A stretch of DNA of 64,000 nt from an uncultured Cellvibrionales bacterium (GTDB lineage Bacteria > Pseudomonadota > Gammaproteobacteria > Pseudomonadales > GM7GCV1). Below the pieces are notes generated by a model. The model ran no database searches. It was not told the origin of the DNA and saw nothing but the letters and a program-made list of their open reading frames with translations. Every line of letters begins with the position of its first letter. Position 1 is the first letter of the stretch. Both the position numbers and the translations under genes were made by a program. The stretch covers positions 42,429-106,428 of the forward strand of contig CAJXYP010000007.1 in the NCBI GenBank assembly GCA_913063225.1, given 5' to 3'. Of the stretch, positions 7,951 through 17,252 are shown in pieces.

Positions 7951-9564
7951 ATGAATCACAAAACAAACTTTGTAGGTCTCAACAGCATTTTGATGCTGAT
8001 CGCGCTATGCGCCTTATTGCTCAATAGCATTCCGGCCCGCGCGCAGCCTGTAGATGACTTGGAAAGCCTTTTAGCGGAACCTTTTCCGCTGGCTTCTTCT
8101 GCGCTGGGCAACTACACGTTCCTGGTTTCTACAGATGTCCCTGAAGCTCAGGCTTACTTTGACCAAGGCATGCAACTGATGTTTGCCTATGGCAAATATG
8201 AAGCAGTCCGGTCTTTTCGCGAGTCACAACAACGCGATCCGGATTGCGCCATGTGTTATTGGGGCGAAGCTTGGTCTTGGGGTTCGTATCTAAATGTAGC
8301 CATGTCTGAAGCCGACGCCCCTTATGCCTATGCCGCAATACAAAGGGCGATAGAGCTCCGTTCAAGAGCAACCGAGCGGGAGCAGGCCTATATCGATGCA
8401 CTTTCCGTGCGATACCTAGCTGATTTTGACCCTGAACTAAGCCGAGTTCAGAGCGAAGCCTATGCTGAAGCCATGGCGGGGTTAGCCGACACTTACCCCG
8501 ATGACTTGGATGCCGCTACTCTCTATGCAGATTCCTTATTTCTGCTAGAAGAACGCCGCGGATATCGTGATATTGCCAATCCCCAAGTCGTGCGTATTCA
8601 TTCTATTCTAGAAGGGGTATTGGAACGGGATATTCGTCATCCATATGCCTGCCATCTGTATATTCATGCAACAGAATCTACTACTAAGCCTGAACTAGCA
8701 GAACCCTGTTCAGAATTTATGGGCAATGCCATTCCCGGTGCGAGCCATCTCAATCACATGCCATCTCATACCTGGAACGAAATCGGGCGCTGGGGCGATA
8801 GCGTTAGGGCCAACTTGCAAGCCTGGCATACAGACCAGAAAGCTGCCTTTGGTGAAGGCGTTGCCATTTATCCAACTCATAACCTGCAAATGCTACTTTT
8901 TGCCGCATCTATGGACGGCCAGGGTGCTATCGCCACTCAGGCAGGAAGAGACTTGTCCAAGCTGCTTGGCAACAATATGTTCCAACTATTAACCCTGCTG
9001 CGTTTTGGACGGTTTGATGAAATCTTGCTGATTACAGAGCGTCCCGAAGCTGATTACCCTGCCGGCGTATGGGACTTTGCTCAAGGCTATGCCAACCTCA
9101 AGACAGGCGAAGTGGCATTTGCTCGGGCACACCTTGCCCGACTCACCAGTATTGCCGAGACCACTGATGCCATGTTTCGTTTCGATCCTGCCAGCCGTCT
9201 ATTATCAGTTCTGCAAGAAATACTGCAGGGCGAAATTGACTTGCAAGAAGGTGACCTCAGAAATGCGATCAGGGCGTTTGAACGATCGGTTGAGTATGAG
9301 GATGCTCTTGGTTACGACGAACCCGAACCACTTCCTTTTGCCGCACGTCATTGGCTAGGTGCGGCTTTGCTCGAAGCCGAACGCTATCGGGATGCGGAAC
9401 GTGTCTATCGCGAGGAACTGTTGGATCATCCACACAATGGCTGGTCCCTGTATGGCCTGCAAAAAGCCTTGGCGGCTCAGAACAAGGCCGATACTGCTGT
9501 CGATGAAGACTTCCAGAACAGCTGGGCTAGAACTGACGTATGGATCAGGTCGTCACGATTTTGA
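7951..9564 (+). CDS. Secreted TPR-repeat protein
   Basis: A 537-residue protein with a signal peptide ending ARAQ at about residue 32. The mature part is helical, with repeated A-x2-Y-F and A-x3-F-E patterns: AQAYFDQGMQLMFAYGKYEAVRSF, the Cys pair in CAMCYWGEAWS, and C-terminal repeats such as AIRAFERSVEYED and DAERVYREEL. A His-rich middle (HPYACHLYIH, then GASHLNHMPSHTW) is characteristic of a widespread family of exported TPR proteins, possibly a metal or ligand site. Function unknown. It stands alone on the + strand with its own terminator, in the accessory block behind ssrA. The ATG directly follows a G9 tract. Confidence 0.85.
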   Translation: MNHKTNFVGLNSILMLIALCALLLNSIPARAQPVDDLESLLAEPFPLASSALGNYTFLVSTDVPEAQAYFDQGMQLMFAYGKYEAVRSFRESQQRDPDCAMCYWGEAWSWGSYLNVAMSEADAPYAYAAIQRAIELRSRATEREQAYIDALSVRYLADFDPELSRVQSEAYAEAMAGLADTYPDDLDAATLYADSLFLLEERRGYRDIANPQVVRIHSILEGVLERDIRHPYACHLYIHATESTTKPELAEPCSEFMGNAIPGASHLNHMPSHTWNEIGRWGDSVRANLQAWHTDQKAAFGEGVAIYPTHNLQMLLFAASMDGQGAIATQAGRDLSKLLGNNMFQLLTLLRFGRFDEILLITERPEADYPAGVWDFAQGYANLKTGEVAFARAHLARLTSIAETTDAMFRFDPASRLLSVLQEILQGEIDLQEGDLRNAIRAFERSVEYEDALGYDEPEPLPFAARHWLGAALLEAERYRDAERVYREELLDHPHNGWSLYGLQKALAAQNKADTAVDEDFQNSWARTDVWIRSSRF

Positions 9565-9569
9565 ATCAA

Positions 9570-9604
9570 AGGGGTTAGATTCAACTCCCTCCTTCCCACC
9601 AAAA
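9570..9604 (+). other. Second, weaker ssrA-3'-like sequence
   Basis: GATTCAACTCCCTCC followed by TTCCCACCAA resembles the tmRNA end TTCAATTCCCGCC...CCACCAA, just after the TPR stop codon and before its terminator. Similarity is only moderate and could be chance. Confidence 0.22.
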
Positions 9605-9606
9605 AC

Positions 9607-9637
9607 AGAAAGCCCAACCTTTTATGGTTGGGCTTTC
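9607..9637. terminator. Terminator after the TPR gene
   Basis: A 13-bp perfect stem AGAAAGCCCAACC / GGTTGGGCTTTCT with a 5-base loop. It lies between the TPR gene and the convergent sugar dehydrogenase gene, and the sequence is symmetric enough to serve both. Confidence 0.88.
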
Positions 9638-9676
9638 TACTTGAAGCATCTAGTGAGTGCCGCTCAGCGGTTTTAA

Positions 9677-10819
9677 CTATTCCGGGGCGGTGAGCTTGAT
9701 TAGATTGCCGAGACCACCGCGGCCATCTCTTCCATCTTCTAGAAGCCAGATAGCACCATCGGGGCCTTGCTCCACTTCACGAATTCTACGGTCCATCTCA
9801 AAGCGCTCTGCTTCCCATGCTGTGTCGCCATTAAAATCTACCCGAATTAGGGCCAGAGAAGACAGTCCTCCGACAAAGGCATCACCTCGCCATTGAGGGA
9901 ATTCGTCGCCGCTATAAAACATCATGCTTGAGGGAGAAATAACCGGGCTCCAGGTTATCTCGGGAGGAGAAAATTCACGTCGCGTATCATGGTCTGGGAT
10001 GTCCCGCCCACTGTAATGGTCTCCGTTGGAAACCTCTGGGTAGCCATAATTCGAGCCGCGCCTAACCAGATTTAGTTCATCACCACCAGCAGGGCCCATT
10101 TCCACAACCCACAGCCGACTACTTTCGTCAAATGCTATTCCGAGGGGGTTTCGATGCCCAAGCGACCAGATTTCGGAAGTAACCGCACCGCCAAAAGGGA
10201 ATGGGTTACCCTCTGCAGCAGAACCGTCTTCAGTTAGCCGTACGACTTTACCCAAATTCGATTCCATGTCCTGAGCCGGATCAAATTTCTGGCGTTCGCC
10301 AGAGCTTATCCATAGATTTCCGTCGGGACCAAATACGATTCGGTGACCATAGTGCCCTTGCCCCGTCACTTTAGGAACTTGTCGCCAAACCACTTCCACG
10401 TCGGTTAATTGACCACCATCAGCGGTCAACTCTAACTTTGCACGAGCCACTGCAGCTCCAGCCGTATCTCCCGGGCCGGCTTCCGCGTAGCTCATGTAAA
10501 GCATCTGATTGCGTTCAAAATCAGGGTGCAAGACGATATCGCCAAGACCACCTTGGCCGCCATAAGAAACATCCGGAACTCCAGAGACATCGCCAAGTAA
10601 CTGTCCGTCTTGATCCAATAGCTTAATAGCGCCAGCCATCTCGCTAAGTAAGAGTCGATTATCGGGAAGAAATTCGAGCGCCCAAGGCGCCTGATACTGT
10701 CCGACAATAGTGGTATCGAATTCCGAGCTTTGCGCGCTTGCGCCATTGCTCAGGTTAAGGCCAAAAAACAGGCCCGCAAGTGCAAATAACCGAAAAAAAG
10801 GATTTGAAAATTTCAACAT
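9677..10819 (-). CDS. PQQ-dependent sugar dehydrogenase, YliI/Asd type
   Basis: A 380-residue exported protein. The signal peptide ends NGASAQ at about residue 30. A six-bladed beta-propeller of the glucose/sorbosone dehydrogenase family follows, with family landmarks PWALEFLPDNRLLLSEM, GGQGGLGDIVLHPDF, GHYGHRIVFGPDGNLW, SLGHRNPLGIAFD, NYGYPEVSNGDHYSG and a C-terminal GPDGAIWLLEDGRDG. Such enzymes oxidise aldose sugars in the periplasm using PQQ and calcium; no PQQ synthesis genes are in the window, so the cofactor would come from elsewhere. Downstream of, and co-directional with, the TonB receptor at 10927, with about 107 bases between them. Confidence 0.9.
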   Translation of the reverse strand: MLKFSNPFFRLFALAGLFFGLNLSNGASAQSSEFDTTIVGQYQAPWALEFLPDNRLLLSEMAGAIKLLDQDGQLLGDVSGVPDVSYGGQGGLGDIVLHPDFERNQMLYMSYAEAGPGDTAGAAVARAKLELTADGGQLTDVEVVWRQVPKVTGQGHYGHRIVFGPDGNLWISSGERQKFDPAQDMESNLGKVVRLTEDGSAAEGNPFPFGGAVTSEIWSLGHRNPLGIAFDESSRLWVVEMGPAGGDELNLVRRGSNYGYPEVSNGDHYSGRDIPDHDTRREFSPPEITWSPVISPSSMMFYSGDEFPQWRGDAFVGGLSSLALIRVDFNGDTAWEAERFEMDRRIREVEQGPDGAIWLLEDGRDGRGGLGNLIKLTAPE

Positions 10820-10926
10820 ATTTGGCCTTATCTGAAGTCTACTAATTAGTCTAAATTTGAATAAAACGGAAATTGAAGGACATCCGAGTCTGAACAGATT
10901 TGCGATCTAGCTACTGCCCGATTCAT

Positions 10927-13020
10927 CTAGTTAAAGTCCCAGTTAACGGCAAAGAAAGCCCGCAATCCTTCACCCGGGAAATAACGGTCTCCGGTGAAGG
11001 TAGTCCAATCAGCTCTTTCTGCGTATTTCTTATTGGTCAGGTTCATCAGGTTAAGGGAGAAGCTGACGTCTTCATTTAGCAGATACCGCCCTCGCAGGTT
11101 GATCAGATTATGACCATTGTACTGGACAGTATTTTCAGGGTTAGTGAAGTACTCACCCATCGCTACCCATTCCAACTCGGTAGTTACTGACGGAGTCGGC
11201 TGCCAGTTTAAGCGCACACTGCCGAACCTATTGGGCGCCGTATCGACATCATTCCCTTTGATATCTATTCCTCCCGATAATCGGGAGTTTTCGTAGGTGT
11301 GTTTCACATAATTGAAAACACCCTGAAGCAACAATGAATCTGTTAATCGCCGCTCTAACTCAAGTTCCAATCCACGATGCTGCGTATGACTATCGTTTAG
11401 GTTTTCCCGGGCACTGTTTTGGAAGATCCCATTTTTCTTGTTCATTAAATATAAGTTGGCGGAATAATTCCAGGCGGCATCAGCGCCAACAACATTTAAC
11501 TCATAGCTATCCAGTTCCACCGAGTTAAGATCGGCGACAGACTGATCGTTCTGAAGACGATAAAGCTCCGTTGCTTGGGGCGCTCGAAAACCCCGCTGAA
11601 CTCGAAATTGAACGCTGTGGTCTTGATCAAATACATAGCTAAGACCGAACTTGGGAGAGAGGTTGGCAAAAGAATCTTCTCTGTCGGCAGGACGGCTGTA
11701 GCGGCAACCTAGCGCACAGGGCACTCCGAACTCGTCGGTGCGACCATCAATCATCAAGTTGTCGTATTGATATACGATATTTTCCAAACGTAAACCGAGA
11801 GACAAATTCCAGCCCTGAGCTATTTCCTGCTCGTAACTGAGGAATCCGGCAATTTGCTGCGCCACTACTTCATAGTCGTAGTGCCTACCCTGTGGGATAG
11901 TATTTACTAGAAAAAATGACCCCGCCGTTGGGTTTGGCTGAATTTGTTCCAGTGCGGCATCGGTATATTCGACGTCCAAACCCAGCGCAAACTTGGCACC
12001 ATTATCTAAGTCGTGGTAACCAGCTGCCTGCATTCCGAAGCTAGTATGCTCAAAATTTTCTATCGGCTGACCCGGCAGAAAATGCTGAATAAAGCTCATA
12101 TCAACGTCTCGCCAGTAAGGTGTTAGAACCAGATCCCAGTCCATCCTATTGAGTGATACCGAGGTCCAGGATCTAGAGCTTTTACTGTCCCGATAGGCCT
12201 CTGGGTTTGCATTGGATTTTCGCAAGGATGAATCTTTATAGGCGTTGGTCCCCACCAAAAATCCGGCTGTTTCCTGATTAAGATTGGTATGGGTAAAGCC
12301 ACCATCCAGTTCGATACTGCTCTCGGTCGCATAGCTGTATAGCCAGGAGGTTTTCTGTTGATCGACACCCGAATCCGCTCGATAACCTTGCTCACTAACG
12401 CCGCTCAAGAGTAACATTTGCTTAAAGTCTCCATGGTCATATCCCAAGGCTGCCTGAGTTCGGTATGTCCCTCTTGGTCCCAGTTCTAACCTTAAACGAC
12501 CGGCTTCGCCAGGCTCTGGCAAAACCACATTTATTAGCCCATGCATTGCGTTGGAACCCCAAAATGCACTTGCCGGGCCTCTAACTACTTCTATCTGTTC
12601 AGCATTTTCTGTGTGAGCGTCAAACATCTCATTGACATTACAGAAGCCATTCGACCGCAAAGGGATACCGTTTTCCGCAATCAAAAACGCGCCGCAAGCG
12701 CCCGCTCCGGTCAATACAGGCGACCTTATAGAGACGAGACTTTCCTGGCCGCTATTTCGATGCACGTTGACACCGGGCAAACGATTTAACGATTCTTGAT
12801 AATGGGTATGGGACACAAGTTGGAGTTCTTGCCAGCCTATAACTGAGATTGACGCCTGAGTATCCGATAGGTTCTGAGGTTGTCGGGTCGTAGAGATAAC
12901 GCGTATTTCTTTAATTGGCTCAGCCCTGCTGGTAGTTTGAGCAGTAGAAGCCGTCGAGCTCAACATAAGGCCAATAGAGATAGTGGTAATCACTATTGTG
13001 CGGAACATGTTTCTACCCAT
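10927..13020 (-). CDS. TonB-dependent outer-membrane receptor
   Basis: A 697-residue protein with a signal peptide ending STAQT (residues about 1-28). A plug domain follows: IKEIRVISTTRQPQ near the TonB box, LNRLPGVNVHRNSGQESLVSIRSP, and IEVVRGPASAFWGSNAMHGLINVV, the classic VxRGP-S-x-x-G-x2-A-x2-G-x-IN pattern. A long barrel ends AVNWDFN. The barrel has the LxLMNLTNKKYAERA signature of siderophore or vitamin receptors. The ligand is unknown. Two starts four codons apart (13020 and 13008) are possible. It shares a strand with the PQQ dehydrogenase and may form one unit with it. Confidence 0.92.
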   Translation of the reverse strand: MGRNMFRTIVITTISIGLMLSSTASTAQTTSRAEPIKEIRVISTTRQPQNLSDTQASISVIGWQELQLVSHTHYQESLNRLPGVNVHRNSGQESLVSIRSPVLTGAGACGAFLIAENGIPLRSNGFCNVNEMFDAHTENAEQIEVVRGPASAFWGSNAMHGLINVVLPEPGEAGRLRLELGPRGTYRTQAALGYDHGDFKQMLLLSGVSEQGYRADSGVDQQKTSWLYSYATESSIELDGGFTHTNLNQETAGFLVGTNAYKDSSLRKSNANPEAYRDSKSSRSWTSVSLNRMDWDLVLTPYWRDVDMSFIQHFLPGQPIENFEHTSFGMQAAGYHDLDNGAKFALGLDVEYTDAALEQIQPNPTAGSFFLVNTIPQGRHYDYEVVAQQIAGFLSYEQEIAQGWNLSLGLRLENIVYQYDNLMIDGRTDEFGVPCALGCRYSRPADREDSFANLSPKFGLSYVFDQDHSVQFRVQRGFRAPQATELYRLQNDQSVADLNSVELDSYELNVVGADAAWNYSANLYLMNKKNGIFQNSARENLNDSHTQHRGLELELERRLTDSLLLQGVFNYVKHTYENSRLSGGIDIKGNDVDTAPNRFGSVRLNWQPTPSVTTELEWVAMGEYFTNPENTVQYNGHNLINLRGRYLLNEDVSFSLNLMNLTNKKYAERADWTTFTGDRYFPGEGLRAFFAVNWDFN

Positions 13021-13513
13021 AGGAGCTGTGAAATTGGTGCAATCTCTAAATTTCTCTAATCTGCGAAGCGGCTAGGATTAAGCGCGAGAACTCTCTTTAA
13101 ACTATCTTTAATCCTTTTTATGCATACCTAGCTTAACTCTCAACACTCCTTTTAACTAGATTCATTAGCAATAATTCAGGTCCCTATCCCGGCGCAGTGG
13201 GCGTGATTGTCGTTTCGGAAATTGAGCCCTTATGGAGCACGACTACCCGCAAAACGAATCAATAGCCCGCGCAGTATATCGTTCATACCGAATAACCCTT
13301 TTGGGTGAGGATCGAAAATCCGAGTGATTCCCGCCACCTCCGATAATCTACTACGCCCCTATTTCTGCAAAGCAGATCCTATCTTGGGTTAACGCTTCTC
13401 TTATTAAGTTTTACTCTATAGAACATTAAATTCATTAAATTCATTAAATAAAAATGTGACTCTTAATTTGGCTAGATATAATTTATTCAGATTTTTTCTA
13501 CGAGAAAGGAATA
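13021..13513. other. Intergenic region between divergent TonB receptors
   Basis: About 490 bases without a gene. It holds promoters for two divergent receptors by position, though no strong consensus box stands out. At about 13300-13345 the sequence GGGTGAGGATCG...CCGAGTGATTCCCGCCACC is a diverged copy of the ssrA-end-like block at about 7510-7560. A small hairpin TCTGC-AAA-GCAGA lies near 13364-13376, and three 9-bp tandem units occur at 13424-13450. Confidence 0.45.
13424..13450. repeat. 9-bp tandem repeat (CATTAAATT) x3
   Basis: Three consecutive copies of CATTAAATT, the last ending in A. They lie 63 bases ahead of the ATG of the TonB receptor gene, in the promoter region. Variable AT-rich repeats at such places can tune promoter spacing. 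Confidence 0.75.
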
Positions 13514-16058
13514 ATGTTTCAAAAAACATTGGGTTAGAAGTTTCACTAAACATTTTGTAGCAGCAGGCTCTCTGAGCAGTCTTTTGTTGTTAGTTCCGTC
13601 TTTGCCCGTTCTGGCCCAAGACGTTAATACCGGAAATTCGGCTAGAACAGCGATGGAGGAGATTTTGGTAACCTCCCGACGTCGTGAGGAGAGTTTGTTA
13701 GATACGCCTCAAGCGATCAGTGCGATCACCGCCCAGCAAATGCAAGTTCAAGGTGTTTATAGCATTGATGATGCGGCTCAATTTGTCCCTAACGTGACTT
13801 TGACATCGGCTGAACGTGCCAACAATACGCGAATTGTGATTCGCGGAATTGGCGGCGGCTTCCCCGATCCTGTGCGCGTTTTTGGTTCGGGTATGTACAT
13901 CGACGGGCATTACATTCCGACATCTATTGGCGGATACATGAGCACCGTAGATATCGAGCGTATCGAATTATTACGCGGTCCCCAGGGTACATTATTTGGT
14001 AAAAATGTTACTGGTGGAGCGGTCAATATTGTTTCTGTCAAACCGGGAGAGGAGTTTGATGCGAGTATTATTGCTCGACTAACTGATGATGGTCAGCAAG
14101 ATGTTCGCGGCATGATCAATTTACCGATAACGGAGAACTTCTTTGGTCGTCTTACTTTCGCCAGCGAAGAGTATGACGGTTATTACTTCAACAGATTTCT
14201 TGACCAAGACGCCGGATTTAGCGACAGCAAGTCCGGTAGAGCGGCATTTAGATGGATTGCAACTGATGAGCTGACTCTTGATGCAGCCCTCAGCATTGCT
14301 ACCAAACGCGACGATAATCTGGGTAGCCAATGTCAAGGTTACGGTGAAAATAACGATGCTCCTCAATGGGGTGGTATGGGAGGCAACCTCGAAAGACGTT
14401 TGTACGCTGGAGCGGAAGCAGACTTTGTTGCGCTTTGTGCAGAGGATATGGCAGCAGGGGAATTTGTTTTCTCATCGGAGAAAGAGACATTTTCGGACGT
14501 GGATACTCAGGGATTGTCTATCGGAGCGGATTGGATCCCTCTAGATAGCGGCTCATGGAACAGCGTAGGCGTAAAAGCCAAAGCGGCCTATAGAAATATG
14601 GAGAATCTCTATCTAGCTGACCGTGATTATCTGCCTTGGCCAGTTGATGGCATCGGCAGCGTGGGCCCAAATGGTGGGCTTTCCAATGAGACTCTAAGCT
14701 TTGAATTGTTATTTGAAGGCGAAGTGAATGACCGGTTCAAATTCACAACCGGGTTCAACTATTTCGACGAGACGGCTCTTAGCGGCAACGACAAATGTTA
14801 TGACGACTTCGTAGCTAGCGGCGCTGAAACGGACCCTACCGCATCAGCTATTTGTGAAGAGGGCATATTTTTTGAATTAGTTCCGAATAACCCAACGGGT
14901 TTAGGGCAGTGGCCTAACGGACCTCGCATTAATAACGGCGGCCCGGCACCTTTCTTCCAGAATGTAAGTGTTTGGAATCAGTCGATTGGAATCTTTGGTA
15001 ATGCAACCTATGAAATCAATGATGATTGGATCCTAGATTTTGGTGCGCGCTATACCCAAGATGATCGCGAATTTAATAATATTGAATTTCCAGTTACGGG
15101 CTGCGATCTCACGGATAACCCCACCGGGTTCTGTGATTTCCAGGGGATTATGAGCCAAGCTACGGTTATTGATGAGGGCTTCTTTAATACTGCGGCCGAC
15201 ACCTTCTCCGCGTTCACTCCAATGATCAGTCTGACGAGAACTGTTGATACCGGAATTGTTTACGGTCTTATTTCTGAAGGCTTCCTGACCGGTGGTTTTA
15301 ATACTGAAATCAACTCAAACATCCCGGCAGTAGCAGACATCCTCCCCTATGACCCAGAGAAAGTTATTAACTACGAGCTAGGCTATAAAGGCCGAATCCT
15401 GGATGAAAGGGTAGAGATAAGCTCTAACGTGTTCTTAATGAATTACACCGATCAGCAACGTATTCAGTCGATTTCTAACCCCGGTGGAATCTTCGGTAGC
15501 GATGACCCAATTCAGATTGTTGATAACGTAGCTGAATCGATAATCTACGGCTGGGAATTCGAAATGCGCGCTACCCCCTGGGATGGTGGTTATATGACTC
15601 TCGATATCGGGTATCTGAACAACGAATACGAAGATTATTCTTTTGTTGATCCAGGTGACCCTAGTCAGGTTATTGATTTCTCTAACGTGATCATCAATGA
15701 CTATACCCCTGACTGGACAGTCAACTTTGCCGCTGATCATCAGTTCCAGCTTGATGGTGGCGCTACGCTTACCCCGCGAGCCAATATCTATTGGCAGTCT
15801 GGGCTTGAGTGGGCTGCTGAAGAGAACTGGACTACCAACCAACCGGCTTCCAGCTGTTTCCAAGATAGCTACTTTAAGGTAGATGCTCGAGTATCATACG
15901 AACCGGCTGATGGTGATTGGGCTCTCGCGGCATATAGCAGCAATCTTACCGATGAGCGTTATATAGATTTCTGCGATACGTCCCGCAGTGTATGGCGCGA
16001 GCGTTTGGCCCGCCCGCAGTCCTTTGGTATCGAGTTTTCAGCTAATTTTGGCAGCTAA
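13514..16058 (+). CDS. TonB-dependent receptor with frameshifted signal peptide
   Basis: The receptor body is intact (about 824 residues from TTG 13584): EEILVTSRRREESL TonB-box region, PQAISAITAQQMQ, FVPNVTLTS, IERIELLRGPQGTLFGKNVTGGAVNIV, and a barrel ending GIEFSANFGS. This is the large IroN/FyuA-like class common in sphingomonads and marine gammaproteobacteria; the ligand is unknown. The only ATG with a good ribosome binding site (AGAAAGGA) is at 13514, but its frame closes after seven codons. With five instead of six A residues at 13521-13526 the frame becomes MFQKHWVRSFTKHFVAAG, then SLSSLLLLVPSLPVLAQ, a complete signal peptide that runs into the body. So the start is broken by one base, or a sequencing error is present. 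Confidence 0.85.
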
Positions 16059-16086
16059 TTCGTTGCAGTAATAAGTAATTAAAAAT

Positions 16087-16111
16087 TCGCTCCTTAGGGG
16101 GCGATTTTTTT
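16087..16111 (+). terminator. Intrinsic terminator after the TonB receptor
   Basis: Short stem TCGCTCC / GGGGCGA (one G-T pair) with a 4-base loop followed by seven T residues, about 28 bases after the stop codon. Confidence 0.75.
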
Positions 16112-16241
16112 GTCTACAAAAAATGTGCGGGCAACAAATAGCAAGTATCGGCCTATTTTTTCATAGATACCGGTCGCTACCCTGTTGCGTTACTTAAATC
16201 CGACAATTGGCTGCTCGAGCGGCCAGAGCGAGAACAACAAA

Positions 16242-16721
16242 ATGGCAACATTACGTATTAAGGAAATTGCTGAAGCTAATTCACGAACCGCAAAATCGGC
16301 AATGGCTGCCGGCGGGATGCGATGTGATGTAGAAATGGAAGGTCATACAACTATTATCGATGAGCCGCCGGAACGTGGCGGCACTGATCAGGGCGCCACA
16401 CCCTTGCTGCATTTCTCTGCCGCATTCGCCTCCTGTCAGACGGTTCAAATAGCTAAGGTTGCTGAGTCAATGAGGCTTAAGCTTGGCGAAATAAAAATTG
16501 ACGCAACCATCGATACCGGCCGTGATGATGGCCGCGAGACAGGCGCGCGTATCATTCGCATAGTGGGTGCGAAGTTGGTTGTTAGTATTGAGACCAATGA
16601 GTCAGAGAAGAAGATAGACCGGTTAAAGCTTTTAGCGGTCGATCGATGCCCAGTTGGTGCATTGCTGGATGATGCAGGTGTCGAACCGGAGTTTGTCTGG
16701 AACATCCTTCCATTAGCCTAG
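16242..16721 (+). CDS. OsmC-family protein
   Basis: A 159-residue protein from ATG 16242; an in-frame ATG 57 bases upstream is a less likely start because family homology begins near MATLRIKEIAE. OsmC landmarks are present: GGTDQGATPLLHFSAAFASCQTVQ with the first redox Cys (in ASCQ), and RCPVGALL with the second. OsmC/Ohr proteins reduce organic or fatty-acid hydroperoxides through these two cysteines in the cytoplasm. It is of the YhfA-like variety rather than Ohr by length. The neighbours are a TAXI transporter fragment and exported oxidoreductases, which gives no clear pathway link. Confidence 0.85.
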   Translation: MATLRIKEIAEANSRTAKSAMAAGGMRCDVEMEGHTTIIDEPPERGGTDQGATPLLHFSAAFASCQTVQIAKVAESMRLKLGEIKIDATIDTGRDDGRETGARIIRIVGAKLVVSIETNESEKKIDRLKLLAVDRCPVGALLDDAGVEPEFVWNILPLA

Positions 16722-16797
16722 GGGAAATTTGCCTCAGAGAAAAGTATCTTGATCTTACTGGTCGGCTGCATGCATACACCACCAAATACTAGCTTAG

Positions 16798-17220
16798 TTC
16801 TGGACACGTCTAGGTCAGGCGGCGGCGTTCTGGGGCGGTGGCTCAGGTTGGCCGGGCTTCACAATAGTGATGCAAGAAGGCGGATGTTTTATCCCGCCCG
16901 CGTATGAGTATATTGAGCGCATTCTCGCCAAGCACAGCTACCTGCATGACCTAATTCTTCTTGCCAACAGCTACCCAGGACAAGCCGAAGCGATTCGATC
17001 TGTAGGTTCCTGGAGCTTTCTGCTGGCGCGCCCCACACTTGATGAAGAGGTGGCGTACAAGCTGACCCGCGCCCTGCATCAAAACGAGGAGATCTTTGCA
17101 GAGCAGTCATTTCAAGCGTGTCAATCGACTGCCGCTAATACGGCGACTGCAGCCTACTCGCCAGAGTTACTGCACCCCGGCACGCGCCGATACCTGCAGG
17201 AAATCGGGCTGATTGATTAG
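16798..17220 (+). pseudogene. C-terminal fragment of a TAXI-family TRAP substrate-binding protein
   Basis: The frame reads FWTRLGQAAAFWGGGSGWPG, then IPPAYEYIERILAKHSYL, then LANSYPGQAEAIRSVGSWSF, and ends LLHPGTRRYLQEIGL. These are hallmarks of the C-terminal third of TAXI-type TRAP transporter binding proteins (YPGQ-x-x-x-I-x-SVG and LHPG-x-x-RYL-x-E-x-GL). An in-frame stop lies at 16795-16797, and no related sequence precedes it, so about two thirds of the protein and its signal peptide are missing. No TRAP permease gene is nearby. A GTG at 16867 could start translation, but the product would not fold as a binding protein. Confidence 0.75.
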
Positions 17221-17252
17221 ATTACTTCTTCAAGGGATAGGCTGACTAGCCC

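Noticed and set aside
9566..9604. tRNA gene suggested by TTCAACTCCC...CCACCA
   Set aside because: No acceptor, D-arm or anticodon arm is formed upstream; that sequence is the end of the TPR gene.
13364..13376. Terminator or sRNA from the TCTGC-AAA-GCAGA hairpin
   Set aside because: The stem is only 5 bp and no T-run follows.
15435..15863. Long open frame antisense to the TonB receptor
   Set aside because: It lies wholly inside a well-supported gene, with no ribosome binding site and no protein-like composition.
7951..16058. Prophage behind ssrA
   Set aside because: No integrase, terminase, capsid or tail genes are present; the cargo is metabolic and outer-membrane.
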